From Gammaproteobacteria bacterium (lineage in GTDB: Bacteria; Pseudomonadota; Gammaproteobacteria; Burkholderiales; Rhodocyclaceae): a stretch of 52,008 nucleotides of DNA. The DNA lies in contig JARFTZ010000016.1 in the NCBI GenBank assembly GCA_029289235.1, positions 1 to 52,008 on the forward strand, read 5' to 3'. A program made the translations under genes and the position numbers. The notes beneath the pieces are model-generated. The model was not told the DNA's origin. It ran no database searches and saw only the letters and a program-made list of their open reading frames with translations. Below, piece after piece: positions 24,595-33,579 of the stretch. Each line of letters opens with the position of its first letter. Position 1 is the first letter of the stretch.

Positions 24595-26741
24595 AGACGC
24601 TGATCATCGTTGCCTCGTCGTTTGGCGGCATTCTGCTCTTTCTGCTGGCTTCGGCGAGCGCAAACACGGCGCTGTTCGCCCGCCATTATCCCTGGCTGCT
24701 TGGGCTGAACGCGATCGTCGCCCTGGCGCTGTTTGTGCTGATCGTCTGGCAGGTTCGCCTGCTCTGGCAGGAATACCGGGCCAAGGTGTTTGGTTCCCGG
24801 CTCAAGCTGCGCCTGATGCTGATCTTCGGGCTGATGGCCGTGTTGCCGGGGGTACTGATCTACGCTGTGTCGGTTCAGTTCGTTACCAAAAGCATTGAAA
24901 CCTGGTTCGACGTCCGGGTTGAAAAAGCGCTCGAATCGGGGATCAACCTTGGTCGCAGCGCGCTCGATTCGCTGCTCGAGGATCTGGCCGAGAAGGGGCG
25001 CGCGATCGCCATGGAGCTTGGCGAGCAGCCGGAGGCGCAGCGCCGGGCTGCACTCACCCGCTTGCGAGAGCAAAGCGGGGCGCCATACATCGCGCTGTTT
25101 TCCACGTCCGGCCAATTGCTGGCGACCGCGACCAGCGACATCACCGGCTTCCTGCCGGCGCCTCCGACCGCCGAGAAACTGCGCCAGGCCCGCGCCGGCC
25201 GGGGATTGAGCGAGATCGAGAGTACTGACAAGGAGCTGTTGCTGCGTGTTCTGGTGCCGGTCATTCCTTCCGGCCTGGGCATGGAAACGCGACTCCTGCA
25301 ACTGACGCAGCCGGTGCCCAATGCCTTGGCGCTCAATGCCGAGCGCGTCGAGGCAGTTTATCGGGACTATCAGGAGCTTTCGCTGGGCCGGCAGGGCCTG
25401 ACCCGCATCTACGCAATGACCCTGACGCTGACGGTGCTGCTCGCGCTTTTTACCGCCATCGCCATGGCCTTCGTGCTGGCCCGACGGCTCTCGGCGCCGT
25501 TGTCGATCCTCGCCGAGGGAACCCAGGCGGTGGCCGCCGGCGACTTCACGCCGCGGCAGGCAATTTACAGCCGCGACGAACTGGGCGTGCTGACCCAGTC
25601 GTTCAACCAGATGACCCGGCAACTTGACGACGCGCGGAGAGACACCGAAAAGCATCGCGCCGAGGTCGAATCGGCACGCGCGTACCTCGAATCGATCCTC
25701 GCCAACCTGTCGGCCGGGGTGCTGGTCTTCGATCGGCGTTTCCGGCTACGGACCATCAACGCGGGCGCGCAGACCATCCTGGAGGACAACTTTGCCGGAC
25801 TGCTGCATGAGGCCGTCGATGGCTGGCCCCGGCAGTCCGTGCTCGGCCAGACGATCCGCAACGCATTCGCCGAGCATGGGCGCAAGGAATGGCAGACCCA
25901 GCTCGAACTGGCGCGGCCTGGCGGTCTGCCGAAAATCCTGCTGCTGCGCGGCACCCAGTTGCCGGAAGGCGTTAGCGGTGGCTTCGTGGTCGTGTTCGAC
26001 GACGTGACGCGACTTGTTGCCGCGCAACGCAGTGCCGCGTGGGGCGAGGTGGCAAGACGGTTGGCACATGAGATCAAGAACCCGCTGACGCCGATCCAGC
26101 TTTCCGCCGAGCGGTTGCAGTTCAAGCTGGCCGACAAGCTGGCCAACGGCGATGTCGAAATGCTCAACCGTTCGACGCAGACGATCATCAACCAGGTGCA
26201 GGCGATGAAGCGCATGGTCAACGAGTTTTCCGACTATGCCCGGCTGCCGGCGCCGGATCTGGCCGAACTGGACCTCAATGCGCTGATTCGGGAGGTGCTG
26301 GGTCTCTACGAGACCTCCCGGGCCGGGATATCCCTCGACCTTGATCCATCGTTGCCGCCCATTCTCGGCGACGCAACCCAGTTGCGCCAGATCATCCACA
26401 ACCTCCTGCGCAATGCCGAGGACGCCCAGCAGGGCATGGCGGACGGCGCCATCCGGCTGATGACGAGACGTGGCGACGACGTAGCGGAATTCACCGTTGC
26501 CGATGCCGGGCCGGGCTTTCCCGCTGAACTCATGGCGCGGGTCTTCGAGCCGTACGTGACCACCAAGGCCGGCGGGACCGGCCTTGGCCTGGCGATTGTG
26601 AAGAAGATCGTCGATGAGCACGGCGGGCAAATCCGCATCAACAATCGCTCCCCGTGCGGGGCCGAAGTCAGTATCGTGCTGCCTTTGGCGCTGCGCCAGA
26701 GGGGGCATGAAGACAGCAACGCATTACCGGAAGAGAACTGA
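24591..26741 (+). CDS. ntrY: NtrY-like sensor histidine kinase
   Basis: The 716-residue protein has three N-terminal membrane helices (about 4-23, 36-56, 73-98) and an extracytoplasmic sensor region (about 100-280). A further helix (about 284-305), HAMP (about 298-350), PAS (about 366-470) and the kinase core follow. The phospho-acceptor is His493 in R-L-A-H-E-I-K-N-P-L-T-P. The N box (N-L-L-R-N-A-E-D-A) and the G-T-G-L-G-L-A-I box are present. NtrY kinases respond to nitrogen or redox cues and phosphorylate NtrX; the signal here is unknown. ATG 24591 overlaps the DUF4390 stop by four bases; ntrX follows after two. Confidence 0.93.
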   Translation: MKTLIIVASSFGGILLFLLASASANTALFARHYPWLLGLNAIVALALFVLIVWQVRLLWQEYRAKVFGSRLKLRLMLIFGLMAVLPGVLIYAVSVQFVTKSIETWFDVRVEKALESGINLGRSALDSLLEDLAEKGRAIAMELGEQPEAQRRAALTRLREQSGAPYIALFSTSGQLLATATSDITGFLPAPPTAEKLRQARAGRGLSEIESTDKELLLRVLVPVIPSGLGMETRLLQLTQPVPNALALNAERVEAVYRDYQELSLGRQGLTRIYAMTLTLTVLLALFTAIAMAFVLARRLSAPLSILAEGTQAVAAGDFTPRQAIYSRDELGVLTQSFNQMTRQLDDARRDTEKHRAEVESARAYLESILANLSAGVLVFDRRFRLRTINAGAQTILEDNFAGLLHEAVDGWPRQSVLGQTIRNAFAEHGRKEWQTQLELARPGGLPKILLLRGTQLPEGVSGGFVVVFDDVTRLVAAQRSAAWGEVARRLAHEIKNPLTPIQLSAERLQFKLADKLANGDVEMLNRSTQTIINQVQAMKRMVNEFSDYARLPAPDLAELDLNALIREVLGLYETSRAGISLDLDPSLPPILGDATQLRQIIHNLLRNAEDAQQGMADGAIRLMTRRGDDVAEFTVADAGPGFPAELMARVFEPYVTTKAGGTGLGLAIVKKIVDEHGGQIRINNRSPCGAEVSIVLPLALRQRGHEDSNALPEEN

Positions 26742-26743
26742 AC

Positions 26744-28012
26744 ATGGCGCAAATACTGGTCGTCGATGACGAAATGGGCATCCGCGAGTTGCTCTCGGAG
26801 ATCCTCTCGGACGAAGGGCATTCCGTCATGCTGGCGGAGAACGCCGCCGCAGCCCGCAAGGCGCGTGGCGAGAAACGCCCGGATCTGGTGCTGCTCGACA
26901 TCTGGATGCCCGATACTGACGGCATCTCCCTGCTCAAGGAGTGGTCCGCGGCGAATCTGCTGACCATGCCTGTGGTGATGATGTCCGGACACGGGACAAT
27001 CGATTCCGCGGTCGAGGCCACGCGTGTCGGTGCCGTCGACTTCCTGGAAAAGCCGATCGCGCTGCAGAAGCTGTTGCAGACGGTCAAGAAGGCGCTCAAG
27101 CACGAGGTGGTATCGTCCAAGCCGCCGGTGACGCTCGACGCCTTCGCCCGCTCGCCCTTGCTGCGAGACCTCAAGAAGCGTCTGGAACAGGCCGCCGCCA
27201 ACACCTCCGTCCTGCTGCTCAAGAGCGCCTCCGGAAGCATCGCCGAGATTTGCGCCCGCACCCTGCAGGCACCGAGAACACCCTGGCTCGACCTGTCGGC
27301 CTCCAGCGTGCCGCTGACCCAGGAAATGCTCGAGAACGCCAGCGGCGGCGTGCTGTTCATCGCCGATCTGATGCTGATGGGACGGCTGCAGCAGAAGAAC
27401 CTCGCTTTCGCTCTGGAACGGCTGGCGAAGTACAACCTCCAGCTCGTTGCTGCACTGTCCCGACCGTTGGCTGCATTGACTGAAGCTGGGTGGGATCCGG
27501 GCCTGGTCGCCCGGCTGGGCGATGTCTCGGTCGCCCTGCCGCAACTTTCAGGTCACGCCGACGAGGTGCCGGAAATTGCTCCGTTGGTGTTGACGCACCT
27601 GGTCGAACGGCACGATGTCCCGCCCCGGCGCTTCTCCACCGCTGCGCTGAATTCCCTGCGCCTTTACCATTGGCCGGGCGAGTGGGTCGAGTTGCTTGCC
27701 GCCATCCGCAATCTGGCGATTGCGGCGCTTGACGAGGAAATCTCCGCCGATGACGTGAATGGCCTCCTGCAGTGTGATGCAGCTGCGGAAGTGCAGCGGC
27801 CTGCTGCGCCGGTGCTGCCGATGTTCGACCAGCCGTTGCGGGATGCCCGGGAGGCGTTCGAGCGTCTCTATTTCGAGCACCATTTGAAGAACGAGCGCGG
27901 CAACATGACGCGCGTTGCCGAGAAGACCGGGCTGGAGCGTACCCACCTTTACCGCAAGCTCAAGCAGCTTGGCCTGAACACCGGTCGCCGTCCCGACGAG
28001 AACGAGCAGTGA
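26744..28012 (+). CDS. ntrX: NtrX-like response regulator with degenerate AAA+ domain
   Basis: The 422-residue protein has a complete receiver (D8, D9, phospho-acceptor D52, K103). The middle part (about 135-355) still has the shape of a sigma-54 AAA+ domain (a G-G-V-L-F strand at 201-205, the W-P-G-E-W-V-E-L motif near the end). It nevertheless lacks Walker A (L-L-K-S-A-S-G-S-I at 158-166), the Walker B acidic pair (F-I-A-D at 205-208) and any GAFTGA loop. The C-terminus is a Fis-type helix-turn-helix (G-N-M-T-R-V-A-E-K-T-G-L-E-R-T-H-L-Y-R-K). It cannot be a normal ATP-driven sigma-54 activator; it may act as a DNA-binding repressor or a sigma-70 regulator. Pairing with the upstream kinase is clear from the two-base spacing. 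Confidence 0.9.
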   Translation: MAQILVVDDEMGIRELLSEILSDEGHSVMLAENAAAARKARGEKRPDLVLLDIWMPDTDGISLLKEWSAANLLTMPVVMMSGHGTIDSAVEATRVGAVDFLEKPIALQKLLQTVKKALKHEVVSSKPPVTLDAFARSPLLRDLKKRLEQAAANTSVLLLKSASGSIAEICARTLQAPRTPWLDLSASSVPLTQEMLENASGGVLFIADLMLMGRLQQKNLAFALERLAKYNLQLVAALSRPLAALTEAGWDPGLVARLGDVSVALPQLSGHADEVPEIAPLVLTHLVERHDVPPRRFSTAALNSLRLYHWPGEWVELLAAIRNLAIAALDEEISADDVNGLLQCDAAAEVQRPAAPVLPMFDQPLRDAREAFERLYFEHHLKNERGNMTRVAEKTGLERTHLYRKLKQLGLNTGRRPDENEQ

Positions 28013-28081
28013 TTCGACGGGCGGCACGGCGGCGCCTGTCCGGGGGATAATTGCCCACACATTCTTTCTGCGGATAGTCCC

Positions 28082-29176
28082 GTGAACCGACCTCATAACG
28101 ACACTTTTTTGCGCGCCCTGCTGCGGCAACCGACCGATTACACCCCCGTTTGGCTGATGCGCCAGGCCGGGCGTTACTTGCCCGAGTACTGCGAGACGCG
28201 CAAGCGCGCCGGCAGCTTCCTGCAGCTGTGCAAGAGTCCGGCGCTTGCCTGCGAGGTGACCTTGCAGCCGTTGGCGCGCTACGACCTCGATGCCGCGATC
28301 CTGTTTTCGGACATCCTGACCGTACCGGACGCGATGGGACTCGGCCTGTATTTCAGTGAGGGCGAGGGGCCGCGTTTCGAACGGCCGCTGCGCGAAGAAT
28401 GGGCGATCCGCGATCTGGCGGTGCCTGATCCCTACGATCATTTGCGTTACGTGATGGACGCGGTGGCAGAAATCCGGCGGGCGCTCGGCAATTCGGTACC
28501 GCTGATCGGATTTGCGGGCAGTCCCTTCACGCTGGCCTGCTACATGGTGGAGGGCGGATCAAGCAGCGAGTTCCGCCAAGTCAAGACGATGATCTACGAC
28601 CGGCCTGACCTGATGCACCGGATTCTTTCGGTTACGGCCGAGGCGGTGACGAAATACCTGAATGCGCAGATCGAATCCGGCGCGCAGGCCGTGATGCTCT
28701 TCGATTCGTGGGGCGGTTGCCTCTCCGCGGCGGCTTATCAGGAGTTTTCCCTGAGCTACATGCGGCGCATCCTCGCCGGTTTGGTGCGCGAGCGGGACGG
28801 GCAGCGCGTTCCGTCGATCGTTTTTACCAAGGGAGGTGGCCTCTGGCTGGAATCGATCGCTGAGAGTGGTTGCGACGCTGTCGGCATCGACTGGACCGTG
28901 GACATCGGAGAAGCGCGCCAGCGCGTCGGGCAGCACGTCGCGTTGCAGGGGAATCTCGATCCCAACGTGTTGTTCGCTTCGCCGGAGGCGATCGTTCGCG
29001 AGAGCAAAGCGATTCTCGACGCGTTCGGGCCGAACGATACTGGCCACGTGTTCAATCTCGGTCACGGTATTTCGCAATTCACGCCGCCGGAGCATGTGGC
29101 GGTGCTGGTGGATGCCGTGCACGAGTACAGTCGTTGCCAACGACAAAAAAACAGTGCTTGTCAACTCCTGGCTTGA
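28082..29176 (+). CDS. hemE: Uroporphyrinogen decarboxylase
   Basis: The 364-residue protein has the HemE signatures [15 protein letters not shown] (about 22-36) and [13 protein letters not shown] (about 79-91), G-F-A-G-S-P-F-T-L (about 142-150) and the C-terminal F-N-L-G-H-G-I motif. It converts uroporphyrinogen III to coproporphyrinogen III in haem synthesis. It starts at GTG 28082, giving the conserved M-N-R-P[10 protein letters not shown] beginning. The 69-base gap after ntrX probably holds its promoter. Confidence 0.97.
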   Translation: MNRPHNDTFLRALLRQPTDYTPVWLMRQAGRYLPEYCETRKRAGSFLQLCKSPALACEVTLQPLARYDLDAAILFSDILTVPDAMGLGLYFSEGEGPRFERPLREEWAIRDLAVPDPYDHLRYVMDAVAEIRRALGNSVPLIGFAGSPFTLACYMVEGGSSSEFRQVKTMIYDRPDLMHRILSVTAEAVTKYLNAQIESGAQAVMLFDSWGGCLSAAAYQEFSLSYMRRILAGLVRERDGQRVPSIVFTKGGGLWLESIAESGCDAVGIDWTVDIGEARQRVGQHVALQGNLDPNVLFASPEAIVRESKAILDAFGPNDTGHVFNLGHGISQFTPPEHVAVLVDAVHEYSRCQRQKNSACQLLA

Positions 29177-29508
29177 CTTATGCACAGAAATGAGGCGTCT
29201 GTAACTGGTTGTTACGAAAAGCCGATAAAATCAAGGGGTTGTGTTTATCCTGTTGTTTATTAACGGTATTTTTTCTGCCTGTTTTTACGGCAGAGCAACG
29301 TGAAGCCTTGTATACAACGGGTTTGGCCGGTTTTTCACGAGATGTTCCACAGAGTTATCCACAGAAAATGTGAACAACGAAAAATAGTCTGTCGCATGAA
29401 TGGGTTACAGGATCTTTACAGAAATCAGACGAGCAGGGTGCTCCAAGTGGGCTATGACGAAAGTTAGATTGCTGTCTGTTTTGCGGCAGAAGAGGTAGGT
29501 GGCACCGC
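29177..29508. promoter_or_regulatory. hemE-priA intergenic region with DnaA-box cluster
   Basis: A 332-base spacer without a gene, richer in A and T than its surroundings. It contains two perfect DnaA boxes in the same orientation, TTATGCACA at 29178-29186 and TTATCCACA at 29355-29363. The second is flanked by two 7-of-9 matches, TGTTCCACA at 29343-29351 and, on the other strand, TTGTTCACA at 29369-29377. A T-rich stretch (about 29240-29275) and a 6-bp hairpin (29275-29280 with 29289-29294) lie between the two perfect boxes. This could be a DnaA-controlled promoter of priA, a DnaA-titration site, or part of a replication origin. dnaA itself is not in the window. Confidence 0.5.
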
Positions 29509-31518
29509 ATGCAAATTGCCCGTGTTGCTTTGGGAGTCCCCCTGCATCGTCTGTTCGATTACCGTGTTCCGGAGAGCGAGTGTCTCACTGCCGAGGATAT
29601 CGGTCGTCGCGTGCGGGTTTCGCTGGGGCGGCGGCCTTGCATCGGCGTGATCGTCGGGTTGCCCGTCGTCGCCGAGGCGGGATGTGGCGAACTCAAAGAA
29701 CTGGATTCGGTGCTGCGCGAGCTTCCGCCATTGCCGCCTGACTGGTTCCGTCTCGTCGAGTTTTGTTCCGCCTATTACCAGGTTCCGCTCGGCGAGGTGA
29801 TCCTGTCGGCACTTCCCGCCGGCCTGCGCCGGGTCGATCCGCCGAAGCCGCGCGCCGCTCGGCGGGCGGCAAAGCCACGCGTCCGGAACGAACCTCCGCG
29901 GTTGACTGCGGAGCAGGAACAGGTGCTGGCCCGAATCGACGAAGACGGTGCGGGGTTCCATGCCTACCTGCTGCATGGCGTCACAGGCAGCGGCAAGACC
30001 GAGGTCTATCTGCGCCTCATCGAGCGGACACTTGCGCGCGGGCGCTCCGTCCTGCTGCTGGTGCCGGAAATCAACCTGACGCCGCAGCTTGAGACCCGCG
30101 TCGCCGCTCGTTTCCCCGATGCCGGGCTGGTCAGCCTGCACAGCGACCTCGCCGAGGCGGCGCGCACGCGCCACTGGAAGGCGGCGTTCGACGGCAGCGC
30201 GCGCATCGTCCTCGGCACGCGCCTGGCAGTGTTCACGCCGATGCCCGACCTTGGCCTGATCGTTGTCGATGAGGAGCACGATCCCTCGTTCAAGCAGCAG
30301 GACGGGATGCGCTACTCGGCACGCGACGTCGCCGTATTCCGGGCGCACGAGCGTGCCATCCCGATCGTCCTCGGCTCGGCAACCCCGTCGCTGGAAAGCT
30401 GGGCGAATGCCACCGATGCCCGGACACCGGCGCGTTACATGTTGCTGACCCTGCGCGCACGGGCGGTCGCCAGCGCCCGCCTGCCGGCGGTGCAGCGTAT
30501 CGATACCCGGCGGGAAAAACTGCAGGACGGACTCTCCGGCGCTCTTCTGGCGGCCATCGAGAAACGCCTGGGGGGCGGTGAGCAAAGCCTGGTTTTCCTC
30601 AACCGCCGCGGCTACGCGCCGGTGCTCGCCTGTGCCCAGTGCGGCTGGGTGTCGCGTTGCCAGCGCTGCGCGGCCAACCTGGTGCTGCATCTGGCCGACG
30701 GCCGTTTGCGTTGCCACCATTGCGGTTTTGAGTGCCGCGTACCGAAGGGGTGTCCGACCTGCGGCAATCAGGACATCCAGCCGTTCGGCCGCGGCACGCA
30801 GCGGATCGAGGCGGTGCTGGCCGAGCGTTTCCCGCAGGCGCGTGTTCTGCGGGTTGATCGTGACTCGGCGAAAAGCCGCAAGCAATGGGAAGCGTTGCTC
30901 GAACAAATCCATTCCGGCGAAGCGGACATCCTCGTCGGTACACAAATGTTGGCCAAGGGGCATGACTTTCCAAAGCTGACGCTGGTAGGCGTGCTCGGCG
31001 CCGACGCCGCGCTGTTCGCCGCCGACTGGCGCGCGCCGGAACGCCTGTTCGCGCAGTTGATGCAGGTCGCCGGGCGGGCCGGGCGGGCCGATCTGCCGGG
31101 GGAAGTGTTGATCCAGACGCAATTCCCCGAGCATCCGCTGTACGACGCGCTGGTCCGCCACGACTATCCGGCCTTTGCCGCCGCGCAGCTCAAGGAGCGC
31201 GAGCAGGCGGGTTTTCCGCCCTACGCCTTTCAGGCGATGTTGCGCGCCGAAGCGCCGCAGATCGCCGATGCCCTAGCCTTCCTGGCGACCGCGCGCGCCT
31301 GGCCGCAGGCGGCGGAGTATCCGGACGTGTTGCTCTACGACCCCGTGCCGATGCGCCTTGCGCGTCGGGCCAACATGGAACGCGCCCAATTGCTCGTCGA
31401 GTCGCCCTCACGTCGGGCGCTGCAGGTGTTTCTCACGCAGTGGGGCGATGCCGTGGCGGCAATCAAGGCGCCGTCGCGCCTGCGCTGGCACCTCGAAGTC
31501 GATCCGCTTGAGTTTTGA
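29509..31518 (+). CDS. priA: Primosomal protein N' (replication restart helicase PriA)
   Basis: The 669-residue protein has an N-terminal DNA-binding domain and a helicase core with Walker A G-V-T-G-S-G-K-T at 157-164 and the DEEH box at 254-257. Eight cysteines bind two zinc ions (C375, C378, C384, C387, C402, C405, C415, C418), and the G-T-Q-M-L-A-K-G-H-D-F-P motif is present. PriA recognises stalled forks and D-loops and reloads the DnaB helicase. AGAGG lies upstream of ATG 29509. It converges with the TSUP gene, with six bases between the stops. Confidence 0.97.
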   Translation: MQIARVALGVPLHRLFDYRVPESECLTAEDIGRRVRVSLGRRPCIGVIVGLPVVAEAGCGELKELDSVLRELPPLPPDWFRLVEFCSAYYQVPLGEVILSALPAGLRRVDPPKPRAARRAAKPRVRNEPPRLTAEQEQVLARIDEDGAGFHAYLLHGVTGSGKTEVYLRLIERTLARGRSVLLLVPEINLTPQLETRVAARFPDAGLVSLHSDLAEAARTRHWKAAFDGSARIVLGTRLAVFTPMPDLGLIVVDEEHDPSFKQQDGMRYSARDVAVFRAHERAIPIVLGSATPSLESWANATDARTPARYMLLTLRARAVASARLPAVQRIDTRREKLQDGLSGALLAAIEKRLGGGEQSLVFLNRRGYAPVLACAQCGWVSRCQRCAANLVLHLADGRLRCHHCGFECRVPKGCPTCGNQDIQPFGRGTQRIEAVLAERFPQARVLRVDRDSAKSRKQWEALLEQIHSGEADILVGTQMLAKGHDFPKLTLVGVLGADAALFAADWRAPERLFAQLMQVAGRAGRADLPGEVLIQTQFPEHPLYDALVRHDYPAFAAAQLKEREQAGFPPYAFQAMLRAEAPQIADALAFLATARAWPQAAEYPDVLLYDPVPMRLARRANMERAQLLVESPSRRALQVFLTQWGDAVAAIKAPSRLRWHLEVDPLEF

Positions 31519-31524
31519 TCTGCA

Positions 31525-32298
31525 CTATACGACCGCGTCGTAGATCAGCTTCAGGCCGCTGAGGAACAGCAACAGGTAGCTCACCTGAAAGAATGCCGCC
31601 TCGGAAATCCGCTTGTGCAGCCAGATGCCCAGCCAGACGCCCAGTGGCGCCAGGGGCGAGAACAGCAGCGCGGTGGACAGGTTGGCCGTGTTGAGTTGCC
31701 CGAGGAAGAAATAGGGGATCAGCTTGAGATAGTTGCCGATGCCGAAAAAGGCGACCGAGGTGGCGACAATCAGCGTCTTGTCGAGCTTCAGCGAATAGAT
31801 ATAGACGGCGAAGGGCGGCCCCCCGGCGTGCGCCAGCGTGCTCGTCAGACCGGAGAAGAAGCCGCAGGCCATCCCGAACAGCCGGCCCGGCGGGCGGGGA
31901 CGCAGGGTCAATAGCCGCGCTGCGCGGCCGCTCAGGTCGAGCCACTTGTTGAGCGCGAACAGCACCGCGATCAGGCCGACGATCAGCCGGATCATGTTGA
32001 CCGACAGCATGCCGAACGCCAGCCCGCCGAGCGCGATCCCGAGTATCGATCCGGGTAGGAGAATCTTCAGCTGCTCCAGCGACCAGCGGCCGCGATAGGC
32101 GTGGATGCCGAAAATGTCCATGGCGCAGAGGATCGGCAACATGATTCCGGCGGCTTCGGGCGGGGCGATGACGATCGACATCAGCGGAACGGAGAGTCCT
32201 CCGGCGCCGGCGCCGAAACCGCCCTTCGAGATGCCGGACAGCAGGATGGCGAGCACGGCGAGGGGGTAGAACGCCAGTGGGTAGTCGGGGAAAAACAT
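31525..32298 (-). CDS. TSUP family transporter (TauE/SafE)
   Basis: The 257-residue protein has about eight membrane helices. It shows the two family repeats: G-I-S-K-G-G-F-G-A-G-A-G-G near residue 22-34 and the T-S-T-L-A-H-A-G-G-P-P motif near 150-160. TSUP proteins export sulfite, sulfoacetate or related organosulfur anions across the inner membrane. The substrate here is unknown because no sulfur genes lie next to it. ATG 32298 fits the usual start just before the first helix. Confidence 0.9.
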   Translation of the reverse strand: MFFPDYPLAFYPLAVLAILLSGISKGGFGAGAGGLSVPLMSIVIAPPEAAGIMLPILCAMDIFGIHAYRGRWSLEQLKILLPGSILGIALGGLAFGMLSVNMIRLIVGLIAVLFALNKWLDLSGRAARLLTLRPRPPGRLFGMACGFFSGLTSTLAHAGGPPFAVYIYSLKLDKTLIVATSVAFFGIGNYLKLIPYFFLGQLNTANLSTALLFSPLAPLGVWLGIWLHKRISEAAFFQVSYLLLFLSGLKLIYDAVV

Positions 32299-32456
32299 GG
32301 GTTGGTCTGTCTATGGGAACGGAAGGATTGTAGACCGGTGGCCACCGGTTGGCTTGCCGGAATTCCCGTCGATTCGCATAATCGGGCCTGGAAACACCGT
32401 TTCCGGAAACCGAACGTGGCCGGAAGCGTAGTGCAGAACACGCAAGGAGCAGCGAA

Positions 32457-32990
32457 ATGCCTCTCAAATCAGCAATCGAAGCGTGGGACGGGCAATCAGT
32501 CGAGGCCCTCTGTCGCATCCATGACCAACACCGGGACGATCCCGATCTGGCGGCGACGCTGGTTGAACTGATCGGTGCCTTGCGCTACCGGCTGGCGGCG
32601 ACCCGCCTGCTGAAGCGGCATCTCGAATCAGGCGGCGACGTGCCGGATGCCGACGCCGTGGCGCGGAGCCTCTATGCCCGCTTCGACAAGCTGGAGAACT
32701 GGGAATGCCGCCTGAACGTCCTGCAGTCTCTCCCTTGCCTGCCGGTGCCGGATGATACGGTCGGGGCGGTCGAGCGTTTTCTCCGGCTTTGCCTCGCTGA
32801 CGACAACAAGTTCGTGCGGGCCTGGGCGTACAACGGCTTTCACTGCCTCGCCGGGCAGCATCCGCGTTTCGCCGCCGAGGCGGCGGCAATCCTGGAGGCC
32901 GGGCTGCGCGACGAGCCGCCGTCGATCAAGGCGCGCATCCGCAAGTGCCTGGCCGGGGCCGGGCCGGGGCGGAGGCTGTATGGTCGTTGA
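32457..32990 (+). CDS. HEAT-repeat-like protein of unknown function
   Basis: The 177-residue protein consists of repeated helical pairs rich in Leu, Ala and Arg, e.g. L-V-E-L-I-G-A-L-R-Y-R-L-A-A-T-R-L-L-K-R-H-L (about 36-57) and A-V-E-R-F-L-R-L-C-L-A-D-D-N-K-F-V-R-A-W-A-Y (about 103-124). The second recalls HEAT or armadillo units, such as those used for protein-protein contact. No signal peptide or membrane helix is seen. A good AAGGAGCAGC ribosome binding site precedes ATG 32457. The next gene overlaps it by 11 bases, so the two are probably translated together. I do not recognise a specific family. Confidence 0.75.
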   Translation: MPLKSAIEAWDGQSVEALCRIHDQHRDDPDLAATLVELIGALRYRLAATRLLKRHLESGGDVPDADAVARSLYARFDKLENWECRLNVLQSLPCLPVPDDTVGAVERFLRLCLADDNKFVRAWAYNGFHCLAGQHPRFAAEAAAILEAGLRDEPPSIKARIRKCLAGAGPGRRLYGR

Positions 32991-33516
32991 CCTGCTGCGC
33001 GACTACATTCGTGCGAAGGACGAAAACCGGCCGCATCTGATCCCGCGGGTGTTCGCCGCGAACGCTTGCCTGGAAATGCGGGTCAAGACCGACAGCATCA
33101 GCTTCCCCGCCGTGACGCAGGGGGCGGCAACGATTGCCGATGTGCTGGTGCGTCGCTTCAACCAGACCTACGAGAACATCTACACCTTCTATCTTGAGCG
33201 GCCGCCTGCCGGAGCGGCGACGCCGCCGGCAGCTTTTGCCTGCGACTGGCTGGTCGGCATGTCCGAGAAGGCGACCGGAAATTTGCGCGTCGGCTGCGGG
33301 CGCTACGAGTGGGTGTTCCAGGCGGAGGCGCCACATCGCGTCGAACGCCTGGCAATCACCATCGAGGCGATGCAGACCCTGCCGCCCGCGCGCCTGGCAC
33401 CCGTGTTCGACTGGCTGTTGGCGTTCGATTACCCGTGGGCCTCCGCGGCCGCAGTACGCGAGTTTGCTCCCCCGCTCAAGGCGTTGGAGCCGGTGCTGGC
33501 CTATCTGGGGCGCTAA
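32980..33516 (+). CDS. NTF2/SnoaL-like protein of unknown function
   Basis: The 178-residue protein resembles nuclear-transport-factor-2-like (SnoaL) proteins: helices with R-D-Y-I-R-A-K-D-E-N-R-P-H-L near residue 7-20 and the L-E-M-R-V-K-T-D-S-I-S-F-P-A stretch. The strand pattern G-C-G-R-Y-E-W-V-F-Q-A and an extra C-terminal helical part of about 50 residues are also visible. Such domains bind small ligands or catalyse simple reactions; nothing here points to a particular one. It starts at ATG 32980 inside the upstream HEAT-like gene, with GGAGG at 32971-32975. A functional link to that gene is inference. Confidence 0.72.
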   Translation: MVVDLLRDYIRAKDENRPHLIPRVFAANACLEMRVKTDSISFPAVTQGAATIADVLVRRFNQTYENIYTFYLERPPAGAATPPAAFACDWLVGMSEKATGNLRVGCGRYEWVFQAEAPHRVERLAITIEAMQTLPPARLAPVFDWLLAFDYPWASAAAVREFAPPLKALEPVLAYLGR

Positions 33517-33579
33517 CGACCCGTGTCTCTGGCACGCCCCTTGCGTGTTTCTTCTCCCGGAATACGCAAGGAGACGAGG

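Noticed and set aside
24396-25655. 419-codon minus-strand frame opposite ntrY
   Set aside because: GC-rich antisense shadow with low-complexity composition; ntrY is intact on the plus strand.
24591-28012. Frameshift or sequencing error as cause of the missing AAA+ motifs in the NtrX-like protein
   Set aside because: The frame is continuous, the flanking parts of the domain align well, and no other frame restores Walker A or GAFTGA.
29275-29294. Hairpin TCTGCC/GGCAGA after hemE as terminator
   Set aside because: The T run lies before, not after, the stem, and the stem is only 6 bp.
29177-29508. Calling this region the chromosomal origin outright
   Set aside because: Only two perfect DnaA boxes, no dnaA gene and no skew information; kept as a finding instead.
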